Below the pieces are notes generated by a model. That model worked only from the letters and a program-made list of their open reading frames with translations. It was not told the origin of the DNA and searched no databases. Shown here piece by piece: positions 23,119-34,100 of a stretch of 64,000 nt of DNA (positions are counted from its first letter, which is position 1; every line of letters begins with the position of its first letter). Position numbers and translations under genes: made by a program. Location: contig JARWKL010000015.1 in assembly GCA_029961685.1 (NCBI GenBank), positions 25,327,220 through 25,391,219 on the forward strand, in the 5' to 3' direction. Source of the DNA: Aristolochia californica. Its lineage: Eukaryota > Streptophyta > Magnoliopsida > Piperales > Aristolochiaceae.

Positions 23119-24272
23119 ACATTGAGAATTCTATTAACTTCAAATTATAGAAAAACAAAATGTAAAGCCACTTGTCCAATAAATGGAACAGGTTTTTGAA
23201 GTCTCCATCTAAAGAATCTCAATAGGGCAGAGAAGAAACTTATTACAAGGATTCGAACACCTCTGCATACCCAAATAAGGCTTATAACTTTAAAAAATAT
23301 ATAGTTCAACCAGACACAAGGAAACTACTGACAGAGAACAGAATGAGAGAACACTGATGTTACATAAATAAAGAAAAAAATTAAAAACAAATTCAACAAC
23401 TATAAGATATTAATATGAAAGATTCTAAGACATAAAAAAAAAAATCTTATTAACAATACATTAATACGAGAATGTTTTAATAACACATGTCGCAACTAGG
23501 CAATAGTAGGAAATAGGATCTTTTCTACATTTTCTGCCCATTACAACTCTCCATGCTAGCTTGCTTTTAAGTCATTTCCTAGGGGATTTACCCTTCTTCA
23601 TTTGTCCTTCTTCTCCGTTGCTATCATTTGCTTCGTGCCTAAGAAACGCCATAGCACTTCTCTGACACGTTGAAGACCTAGTCATGCAAATCTGAGACCA
23701 CGTAACATATATAGAAAATTTCTTTTATGAGACTGCATTTTCACTCTGCAACAGCGTGCCGACGCACCTATCGTAAGGCGCACAACCTCATAGCTATTGT
23801 GTGGCTATATATATGTAAACATATGCACTGTAACTGTTGGAAAATGATAACATTCGACACCGTGCTTTATATGACTTCCTCAGTGAAACTAAATAATTCC
23901 CGTGAATGCCTGTATCGACCTCGAGCCTTAACATTCCCAAGACCTACTTCCGACCATGAATCGGTACGATTTTACTGGACATTTCCATATCAGCCACTTC
24001 AATGGTCATTTCGACAAGATAACTGGATCAAACTCTCTGAAAGCAAGTAAAAACTCGAACCACGAGAGAAACCAAATACTTATCAACATACTAAATCCAG
24101 TTTCCATTCGTAATTCGATCCATCGACTAGGAAAACAACAGCGGATCTAAACAATTTTCTAAACCATGACTGATCCTCTAATTTCTTCAATGTTACACAC
24201 AAACATATGTACCTCATGCTCGAGAGATTCTTCGGTCGACATGAGAAACACAACATTTACCATCAATCTTAC

Positions 24273-24560
24273 CTTTACAAATCGGACAGTATTTTGCAGG
24301 AAATACGCGAAAGCATTGTACACGAGAGAGGTGAATATCTTGAATTCTTGGAAGAAAATTGGTAAGGCAGCGGAGGCAGGAAATCTCTTCGCTCTCTCCT
24401 TGTAGACGAGAGAGGCGAATATGTTGAATTCTTGGAAGAGAATTGGTAAGGCAACGGTGGCGGGAAATCTCTTCGCTCACCGACAGTAATCGGGCGACTC
24501 CTAAATTGTAGATAAACGGTGATGATGAAGAGTCAGAGATAAGGTCCCATTTGCAATCTT
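24273..24560 (-). other. Probable 5' non-coding exon of the NSUN gene
   Basis: On the minus strand a long open stretch ends in a strong donor, AAAG/GTAAGA, at 24273. It contains an 84-bp tandem duplication (24322-24405 and 24406-about 24480) that keeps the frame. No ATG in that frame was found upstream, and the first methionine fitting the family is at 22752, so I read it as 5' UTR exon rather than coding. If it belongs to the gene, intron 1 spans about 24272-22770. Confidence 0.4.
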
Positions 24561-25400
24561 ACACTCGCTCTTTGTCGACTTTATTCTCTCTTTTTTACTA
24601 ATGTTATCCAGCTTCAATTTAATTGATTAATTAAATCGAATCTAATTCTTTATTTATATAAGTTAGAATATGTCAAGAGGGTTGGAAAGAAAAATTAACT
24701 TGAATTTTTTTATATTATATTTTATCTATTTATTACCAGGAGAATCATTTAATCGCATTATCTGTTAAATTTTTTTATTGTTTTCACTGACCATTTAAAA
24801 TTTGTGGGTTCGTTATTTCTACATGGTCTTGATCCAATAAAATGGCATTGGGAAAATATAAGTTGTTAGCCACCATCCAATAAAATGGAAAGGATAAGTA
24901 AACCTTTCGTATCAAGAAGAATTGTTTATGTAATAGAATCACTTATGAATAGAGTTGAGTAGGATGAGATTATTTCCTTCATATTTATTTTCAAAAATTA
25001 ACAGTTGATGGGATAGAAGAAGGTTCAACAAGTTTATTTATGTACTCGAACCTGCTCAAGAGGGAGATCTCATGTAGGTCTTTAAATTGTGAGAGATGAG
25101 ATTATGGAGATAACTAGTTGTGTTAGTTTCCCACACTTCTCTGTTGCTTGTTGGTATTTGTATGGGTTTTCTCCGTATGGCCACAAACTTAGCATAAGGT
25201 TTGTACATGGGTTTTCTCAATAATCAATATTTAGGATAGTGTGCACTTAGTAATTTAAACTAGGAAGAATAATTAACAGTTTTTAGTACTGATTTTTTTT
25301 TTTGTATTTATCCAGTTCAAGTGGAGCTTAAACCCAGTTTGCATAGAACTACTAATGTTGTTTAGATTGTTTTTTTTTTTATGTTTTTAATTTGTAGAAG
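24560..25400. other. Intergenic, no gene seen
   Basis: AT-rich sequence between the methyltransferase 5' end and the hAT transposase start. No TIR or target duplication of the hAT element was recognised here, so its left border is unknown. Confidence 0.5.
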
Positions 25401-25405
25401 TAAAA

Positions 25406-27821
25406 ATGTCAACTCCTCCTCAATTGACATCAATAATTAAAATTACTTCTAGTGTTGCCGTAAATAGTGAATCAACTCCATCAGTCATATCTCTCTAAAA
25501 CTATTAATGTAACAAAAGTGAGCCTAGATAAAGGTGCCCTAAATGAGGATGAAGGTGACTCTACCCATAGTTAAAAAATAAAAAAAAGGTTTCATGTGTG
25601 GTTGGAATTCAAATAAGTCTCACTTGATAGTACAAAAAAGGTTCAATGTGTTTATTGTAAAACCAATTTGAGTGTTATTAGTAGTGGAATTACCACACAT
25701 ATGAGTCTATATTTGAAACGTTGTCTTGGTAGAAAAGTGACAGTGAGAAAACAAAAAACCATAAACTTTCAACCAGTGTAGTCTAATGTTGCTCAGAGTC
25801 CATATGGACTTCCTTCTATGGGTTTTGGAGGCAAATATATTCAAGCTAAAATGAGAGTACCCATTACTCATTGGATTCTTATGCATGAACATCCATTCAT
25901 CATAGTAGAAGATGAGGGATTTAATTTTGTAATGAAGATGCAAAATGTGAATTATGAAAAAATATCCCGTAAGACCATTAAGAAGTGTACTGAGGTGTAC
26001 AAGGTAGAGAAAAATAAATTAAAATTTTTAATTAAAAGAGGTTAATAAGATTAATTTTACCATGGATCTTTGGAAGTCCCAAAATCAAAAGATTGAATAC
26101 ATGGTTATTACTGGACCTTTTATTGACAGTAATTGGAAGCTACAAAAAATGAGTTTTGAGTTTTGTGCACGTTCCTCCTCATCGTGGTGTTGATATAGCA
26201 AATGTTATTTACAAGTGTTTGAACGATTTGGAAAATTGAAAATAAAGTATTTAATATCTTAGTTGATAATGCTGCATATAATGATGTTTGTCTGAGAGTT
26301 TTAAAAGAAGATTTTTCAAGAAAAAATAAATTGGTTTGTGGTGGGAAGTTATTTCATGTGCATTGTTGTGCTCGTATTTTTAACTTATTGGTCCAAGATG
26401 GTCTTGTTCAGATTAAAAATATCGTTGAGATTGTGCGTGAGAGTGTCAAATTCATAAACCGGTCTAAGACTAGACTTCGCATTTTTTATGAAATTGTACA
26501 ATAACTAAAACTAGGTGAAAAGAGGTTGGTTATTAATTGTCCAACTCATTGGAACTACTTATGACATGTTGTCTTCTGTATTAAAATTCAAATATGCATT
26601 CCCTAAATTTCAAGTTAGAATACCAAGTCATGATTGTTTGCCAAGTATTGATGAATGGGAAAAGGTTAAAATGGTGTGTGGGATTCTAAAAGTTTTTAAT
26701 GTAGTTACTAATATAGTTTATGGGAGTGACTACCCTACTTCTAATTTGTACCTTAGAAAGTTATATAGGCTAAAAGAAGTTTTGAATTTTTATTAGGACA
26801 ATGGTTAGTAGAATGAAAGAGAAATTTAATAAGTATTGGGGTGACTTCAATTTATTGATGGTTGTTGCTTCAGTTTTGGATCTAAGGGTCAAATTAAGGT
26901 TGATCGAAATGTGTTTTCCAAAAATATATTATGAGGAGCAACCTACGATGAATATAAACTCAGTTCGATGCACCTTTATATGAGATTTACAATGAATATG
27001 TATCCTTATATAATGTCGATATTATAAATAAAGGGATTACTTCAAGTACTAACTCTATGGGTGTTTCCACAAGTCATGGATCATATTCTTCATCAATTTC
27101 AGGTTGGTCAAAGTTAATGACTTATGTGAAATAAGTAGAAGTAGTTAATTCACCAAGGTCAAAATGTTAAGGTCCTGGGTTAAGTACATATGTCTTCCGC
27201 TCCTAACAGGCCGGTCTTTTGGGTAGCATTGGCTAGGTGTTTAACATTTGGTATCAGAGCGGGCTCCCACGTCGCGAGTTCGAGTCCCGGGGCGCGCAAG
27301 GCTGGATTAAAATTACTGGTAGGTTTGGAAGGGGCGACCTGGAGAACTGCGAAGGGGTACTAGGAGTAGGCAGCCGCTAGAGTAGGCCACCGGGTTGGGC
27401 CAGTGTCGTTACACCGCCGTGGTCGTCGGCTCGCGAAGGTGGGGTGTGATGTTATGGTCCTGGGTTAAGTACCTATGTCTTCCGCTCCTAACAGGCTGGT
27501 CTTTTGGGTAGTATTGGCTAGGTGCTTAACACAAAATTGGAAAATTATTTGGAAGGTGTGTATATTTGTAATAAAACTTTACAATATGATTTTGATGTTT
27601 TAGAATGGTGGAAAGTGAATTACATGAAATTTTGGGTATTATTTAGGATGACATCAAACATCCTTATAATTCCCATATCCACAGTAGCTTTAGAGTATAC
27701 CTTTAGTGCTGGTGGTAGAATAATAGATCCATATTGTTATTCCTTGGCACCAAATACAGTTCAATATTTGATTTGTGGCAGTGATTGGGTTCGGGCTCTT
27801 TGTGGTGTCAAGAAACATTAA
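25406..27821 (+). pseudogene. hAT (Ac-like) transposase, broken
   Basis: The frame opens MSTPPQLTS at 25406 after an intron-like border (TTTGTAG). Domains in order are a BED zinc finger (VQCVYCKTNLS ... TTHMSLYLKRC, about 25630-25720), the RNase H-like core with FHVHCCARIFNLLVQDGL (about 26350-26405) and INCPTHWN (about 26532), and the C-terminal dimerisation domain with IPISTVALEYTFSAGGRI, DPYCYSLAPNTVQ and LICGSDWVR, ending at 27821. Several in-frame stops and shifts plus a 367-bp TRIM at 27165-27531 show it is dead. Terminal inverted repeats were not identified. Confidence 0.88.
27165..27531 (+). mobile_element. 367-bp TRIM (SMART-like) with exact target duplication
   Basis: Two 82-bp LTRs, 27165-27246 and 27450-27531, begin TGTTA and end TTAACA and differ at five positions by eye. 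The primer site TGGTATCAGAGC is at 27249-27260, two bases after the LTR. The purine-rich GGTGGGGTG is just before the 3' LTR. CAAAA at 27160-27164 is repeated at 27532-27536. The 203-bp interior is GC-rich, unlike its surroundings, and contains GAGTTCGAGTCCCGG (about 27278-27292), close to the tRNA T-loop/B-box consensus. It interrupts the hAT transposase between its core and dimerisation domain. Confidence 0.95.
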
Positions 27822-27829
27822 AAGATGAT

Positions 27830-28620
27830 TTTTTTTTGAATAATTGTTTATAATAATATTTTTGAGACAAAAAAATTATTTTAGTTAATAATTTTTCTCT
27901 CACAAAAATGATGAGATTTGGAGACAGAACATAATGGAAACTCGAGAGAAAATCTATCACCCATTTTTTAAAAAATTATTAATTTTCTTCTCCTCTTCAT
28001 TTTTCACTTGTATCCAAACAAGAGAAACTATATTTCTATTCCATTTTCTCACTCATTTTCCATGGGCATCCAAACAAAAAAAATATATTTTCTTTTATTT
28101 TCTCTTCATTTTCTTTTATCTTCATTTTCTTTTCTCTCCACTTTATTTGTTTAAAAAACAGCCTAAGGGAAAACTCTAAAACATTTCTTCCCAAAAAAAG
28201 CAAAAACCTTAATTACTCTCTTATCCTTGTAATAAATTGTAAATTTTTATCTACCAATATGTGGTTATGGATATACTTGTAATAGGTATGGGCATATAAT
28301 TAATATATATACATATATATATTGGAAATCTTTACACCGATGTGTAATGTCAGTGGCTATAAATGCAAAATTAAGTTTGATCAATTCGTTTAAGTTTGAT
28401 GAATTCCAAGCGAACCAAATAGGTACTCGATGAAAATACGAGTGGTAATTCCAACCGATATATTCCAATATATCCCTACCCAATTTGCCCCTCCGAAACT
28501 GAGTGGACCCATATATATATACTGATTCAAATATATTCTATATCAAACTTTAACACAATAACTACTAAATATATTCTTATATAAGCCGTAATTGTTTGTC
28601 TCTCTATACATATAGTTTTT
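27830..28620. other. AT-rich intergenic sequence
   Basis: No gene seen. Stretches such as ATCCAAACAAGAGAAAC (about 28012) and GGGCATCCAAACAAA (about 28064) resemble ends of small MITE-like inserts, but no clear inverted-repeat pair could be drawn. Confidence 0.4.
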
Positions 28621-28622
28621 AG

Positions 28623-29036
28623 TGTTGGGTTTTCGGGTTTTAGCTTGGTTACTTCCCAAAATAACTTAGGTGACCTATTACTTAAACCTTATAATCCATT
28701 AATTTTTGTTATCTCTTTTTAATGTGTCATTTTTCCCACTCGGGAAACCTTATACCTGAGCACAAATGTTTTACAAGGTACAAAAACTCCTTCACAAAAC
28801 CCATAACATATACCTATCTCGTGGAACTCATAACACACATATAACCTGTGGAGCATAAATTGGGTTTTTGACTCATACACACAACTTGTTTTGGTACCAT
28901 GTTATATTTTTTTGTTTTAACTCAATTCTACCCCAAAAATGACTAGCCACTTAGGAGATATATTGCTCAAATTTATAATTCATTTACTTTTTTTTTTCCT
29001 TTCTTTTTTCATTGTATGACTTTTTTCAACTTAACA
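28623..29036 (-). mobile_element. TRIM-like element, degenerate
   Basis: On the minus strand a 5' LTR-like block at 29036-28900 starts TGTTAAG and ends ..ATAACA. It is followed directly by the primer site TGGTACCAAAAC (28899-28888), an interior of about 150 bp, and a second LTR-like block ending ..CCCAACA at 28623. Both blocks share a CCTAAGT.GCTAGTCATTTT-like stretch, which is also similar to the NSUN-intron TRIM LTRs, so this may be a distant family member. No exact target duplication was found. Confidence 0.6.
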
Positions 29037-29040
29037 CTTA

Positions 29041-29255
29041 AGGGGGGTTAGTGCACTTCGGGTTCAAGTGAAAGTGTGAAAGTGAAACACGTTCACTGGT
29101 TCATTCACTTGAACCCGTTAGTGCCACACAATAAGTTGAGTTAAAGTGAATGAACTATTTCATTCACTTGAATACGCTCTTGAGTAAAGTGGGTGAATCA
29201 GGATTCCCACCGAAATTCTGGTTCATTGACTTGAACTCATCGGGTTCCAAATTTT
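29041..29255. repeat. MITE-like repeat rich in GTGAATGAAC palindromes
   Basis: Contains several inverted pieces of the type GTGAATGAAC / GTTCATTCAC and GGGTTCAAGTGAA / TTCACTTGAACCC. The same motif forms a perfect hairpin at 32818-32853, so the two loci probably carry related small DNA elements. Confidence 0.5.
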
Positions 29256-29295
29256 TTTATCCTGACGCTCACTCATTCTTCTCCTTCTCCCTCTT

Positions 29296-29480
29296 GCTAG
29301 GGGTGTCATTGAGCCGAGCCGAACCCGAACTTGCCTATGTTTGATTTAAATATTTCGAACTTGAGATCGAGCCGAGCCCAGCCTCGAGCCTAAAATTGTT
29401 ATCGAGTTTGAGCCCAATAATTTTAACCGAATTTGAGCTCCAACAAACATTTAAAATTTTTTCAAAAAATACATGTCTCG
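29296..29480. repeat. GAGCCGAGCC-rich repeat, possible hAT-derived MITE end
   Basis: Begins TAGGGGTGTCATTGAGCCG, which resembles plant hAT terminal repeats, and runs into repeated GAGCCGAGCC / CGAGCC motifs. No matching opposite end or 8-bp duplication was found. From 29480 to 30110 the sequence is AT-rich with no gene. Confidence 0.35.
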
Positions 29481-30309
29481 AGTTCAAGCTCCAACATATA
29501 TTTAAAATTTTTTAAATAATACATGTCAAATAAATTGTATATAAAATTATGCATACATTTTACATAAATTTGGGCATAACCTCTACATAAAATTGAGCAT
29601 GACCTCTACTTAAAATTAGGCATAATCTATGTACATATTACTTGCATAAAATTGTTTATATACTCCATAAACACTACATAATATCATGAACAAACTTTAT
29701 ACAATAGTAAAACACAAAAAATTAAATAAAATATCAATATCAATCTACAATCACCCAAATAAAAACTATAAATTAGTATAAATTTATAAACTATAACTCT
29801 TTCTCTTCATGCTAGAAAATAATATACGAATGAGCAAAATCTCCACCTATGACAATTTTTTTTTTTATGGTCAGATAAAAAAAATATTTTTCCACTACTA
29901 GTTATTAATGTAGTTAAAAATATTAAAATTACTATGATGAGAAAAACATGAAAATCATGTAAATGGTAGTATTATCTTCACACTCTTTTTCTCAAGCTGT
30001 AATCATAATTTTTTTTTAATAAATAGAACTACAAAATATACTCTAAATGTTTCTATGCACCAAATAAATTTTTTTCTTTTTTTTTTTAATTCCAAACGGG
30101 TCCTTAGCTTAAAAAAGAACCCGCAATGCTTTTATCCTACTAGGCAGCGTCTGCACCAGCGTGGACGTGCCGTGCCACAGGCTGCGGTGACCATCGTTCA
30201 CATGTTTCATTACGCCGTTATAGATTGCCAGATTCGGAGCAATTAATTTCAAAAAGGCCACTAGAACCCTAAACCTTGGATATTTTCGCCGACGCAAGAG
30301 GTAGCAAAA

Positions 30310-30446
30310 TGCATATATATATACCTCGAGCGAGTGTTCTTTGAAATTCCCTCCCTAAAACCCTAAAACTTTTTGGGGTTTTTTCAGTTCTTGTTTCTTC
30401 TCACAGTCTTCCATCTATCCTAGCCTTTGGTTATAATTTCTGTAGG
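30310..30446 (+). promoter_or_regulatory. Nucleolin core promoter and first 5' UTR exon
   Basis: A TATA-like ATATATATATA lies at about 30312-30322. Downstream, AAAACCCTAAAAC (30357-30369) is a telo-box, the element common in promoters of plant ribosomal-protein and nucleolar genes; another ACCCTAAACC lies upstream near 30267. The untranslated exon ends at the donor TGTAG/GTAAGG (30445/30446), giving a leader intron before the start codon at 31131. Transcription start is inferred near 30345. Confidence 0.65.
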
Positions 30447-31130
30447 TAAGGACTCTTCAATCTCGAAATGCTTCTTTGTCTATTGCATTTTGTAAAGAAA
30501 TGTTTTTTTTTTTTTGTATATTGCACTTTGTAACGGATAGACTGTCGAATGATCTTGAGCTCTCGTGCTGCATTTCCTTCTTAGAGTTTGAGAATGATTT
30601 CATGTTTCTTAACTTTTTCGCCCGTTTTTGATTGTTGTTTAGGTTGCTGTTTTGATCTCTCCAACTGCTCGTTGTACCTGTTGTTTTACTCTTCTGTACG
30701 AGTGGGTGCTACAAAGATTTGTTTTATCTGTTTGATTGTTTTTAATGTAGAGGGTGTAGCTTGAACTTTGGCAGAAACTATGTTGCGTTGTATTTTTTTG
30801 TCGGAAAAATGTAGACCTTACTGCTACCGTCGGTTTTACATTTTTAGTGATTATTTTGGGATTTTAGTTTCCTCAAATGATATCAGGACCCATTTCAGAT
30901 GCCTCTGATTTTTTCTAGTTTTAGTTTTGTGACATCGTCTATCTTACATTTTCCCATCGTTTCGTGTTTTTTAACATGTGTGTATATATATTAAAACGTA
31001 ATTCTTTTAAGTAATTCTACTTTCTATTCTTGAAGTTTCATAGTTACTCCTTCGACTTGACAGCGCTCTACAAATTTGTCTATTAGAATATCGTCAAGTG
31101 ACATCTTACCTAGTACCAACGCATATAAAC

Positions 31131-34100
31131 ATGGGGAAGTCTAGCAAGAAATCCAATGTCGAGGTATATTTATTCTTATATCCATTTATATTCATTCTTA
31201 TGTTTCTCTGTTCTTGACTTATGACTTTTTATGCATTTTGTATCTTATTTTCTTGATCCTTCCATAAAGGTTGCTGCAACTCCCATGGAAGTTTCTCGAG
31301 CAAAATCTGCAAAGAAGAGTTAGTGTTCATTATCTTTTTACTCCTGCATTTTGATGCATGTTTTAATTTGTCATTTTTTAAAATCTGAATGGTGGCAATG
31401 TTGTTTACATGATATTCAGTTAAGAGGGAAGCAGACACAGCACTCGAGAAACAGTCCACTGTCAAAAAGCAGAAACGAGAAGTGGAGTCTGCAATTAAGG
31501 TGCAGAAGGGTGGCAAGAAAGGAAAACCTGTGTTTGAAGTTCCGCCAAAAGGGAAGCCAGAGAAAAGCAGCTCAGGCGATAGTTCTTCCGAGTCCGAAGA
31601 TGAGGTCTCTTTTCATCAGAAACAATTTTTTTACTTGTCTCTCCTATTAAACTTGGAGTTTTTGCATCAATGAGATTTTCCCTGAAGTTTGTTGTGATTT
31701 ATTTGCTCTTTTGAGTTAAATACATCACGTTCCTACTTATTTGTTTTACTGGATCACAATTATCTATTAAACTTGGAGTTTTTGCATCAATGAGTTTTTC
31801 CTTGAAGTTTGTTGTGATTTATTTGCTTTTTTGAGTTAGATACATCACTTTCCTACTTATTTGTTTTATTGAATTTTGATTATCTAACTTTTAGGTCAAC
31901 TATATTTATCTTGGCTCAACAATTTTACCTCCTTTGTCTTCCGTATGTGTTGTTTCTTCACTATTTTGAGCAACATGTGTTACTTCTCATTGTGCAATAT
32001 TGTTCTACATAGCATGTCCTAGACTCTCAATTTTTTTTTTTTTTTTGCCTACACCACTTAGTCACATACACTTTGGGGTGGGGGGGGGGGGGAGTGAAAG
32101 TGAATCACTTTTTTGTGTTAGCGTGTTTGATGTAAGTGGAAACAAGAGAATGATTTACTTTTTATAATATACCTAAATAAATAATAAACCTAAACAAACG
32201 TGGTTAATTTTATAATAAGTAATTTGATATAATATTAGAATGTATTAACATAATAAATTAATAAATAGGGTATTTTATTAATAAATTAAGATATATTGTA
32301 GTTTAATCTACATTAATACAATAATTATGTGTTAAATTGAATTATTAATTTATTTAATTATAAAATATAGAATACTCAAACAAAAATATTTACTTTTATG
32401 ATGTTTAGGTACTTGATCAAATTCTTACTTTAACAATATCTTAATTATCACTCTTAACTTAGTAATTTATTATACTATTAACAGTAATGAATATAATAAA
32501 TAAATAAATATGGTATTTTATTAATAACATAAGATAGATTTTAGTGTAGTATTAATTAATTATATAATTACGAAGTAAAATAAACTTATTAGTTTAATTA
32601 ATTATCAAAAATAAAAATAAAAAGATTTTGATAGAGGATATTTAGGTTAATACTTTTAAAGCCATGATATTATTTAAAAAATGCTTAATAATGAATTGAA
32701 AGGGGGAAGGAGTTTCAGACGGCGAGAGGGGGAGAGGAGGCAGCATGGCGAGACAACATGGAGCGAGAGACGAGAGAGATGAGGGTTGAGAGAGAGGAGG
32801 ATGGAGGGAACGTCGAGAGTGAAAGTGAATGAACTGGTTCATTCACTTTCACTTTCCATCGCATGTGCGCACTAATGCTTTTGGGTAAGTGAAAGTGAGA
32901 TCGCATTCACTTTCACTTTTCCTTAGGGTGCACTAACGTGCCTTTATGCATAGGATCACAAATTCTAATCAGTGTTTCCAGCCATCCATAGCTTATCTTA
33001 TGTTTTACTCTTTCACTAATATCTCCTTCCTCTTGAATGGTCAAGTCTGGCACCCTAGGTAGGAGTGTCTGGTGAGGTGTTGCTTGCTTCTCAATCTATG
33101 CCTGGAACCAGTCTCTTGATTTTATGTACTTGTGCAAGTCATATCATTGGTTTAGATTGGTTAGCTTCGTGGCACTGGTTTTCTAAGGCCGGCTTAATGC
33201 TTTTTCACCATTTACTCTCTACCTGGATTCCCCTGTTAGTGATATACCATTTGCAATTTCATACACTAATTTAATATGGACAATTGCGTTATCCACAATA
33301 AGTGCCTAATTTATTTATTCCAATGAAATAATTTTATATAAAAAAGTTTTATCGGGTCTTCCACTTCCTCTTTGAGTTTCTGTAATTTTGTATTCTTCTT
33401 TATGTTTTGTTTCCTTGATTGTACTTCAACCTTGGGAGCCATCTTACTTATGGATTCCCTTTTCTCTCTCACTTAAAAAAAGGTTTAAGCTGTATCAAGC
33501 TGTTAACTTTTTCTCTGTTGACTTCCTTAGCTCTAATCTTACTTTTCTATCAAAAGGTTGTAGCTAAAGCTGCTGCTCCTTCAAAGAAGCTATCATCTAT
33601 TGTCTCCAAAAATGGATCTGCTGGAAACTTAAAGAAAAAAGCAAAACCAGCAAGCAGCTCTGAGTCCGAGAGTGATTCTGATGATGTAGTGAGTTTCAAT
33701 CACTACTGGTCAATTTCTTTTGGAATCCGTCAATTTCTTTTGGAATCCACCAACTGTTTTTCATTTTCATGTGCACCTGATCTAAGTGCAGTTAAAAATA
33801 TTTTGCTCCTTGTATTTGAATATGTTCTTGACACTCTTTGACTCTCTTGATTTACTCTTGTGCAACTGCCTTAAGGTTCCTGCAACTACGAATAGTAAAC
33901 CAGCAGCAAAGACTAATGGGTCTATAACTGCTTCAAAGAAGCAGGAATCAAGTGACAGTTCTGATTCTGATAGCAGTTCAGATGATGAGGTTTGTACTTC
34001 TGTTTCAGATGTTTTTTTTTTTTTTTTTTTTAAATTTTGAAAGTGATAGGGGAAGCTGATCATATGCATTTGTATCAGCCAAAGAAAGTTTCTACGCAGC

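Noticed and set aside
27249..27300. A tRNA gene
   Set aside because: Only a B-box-like stretch and an A-box-like primer site are present; no acceptor stem or anticodon arm can be folded.
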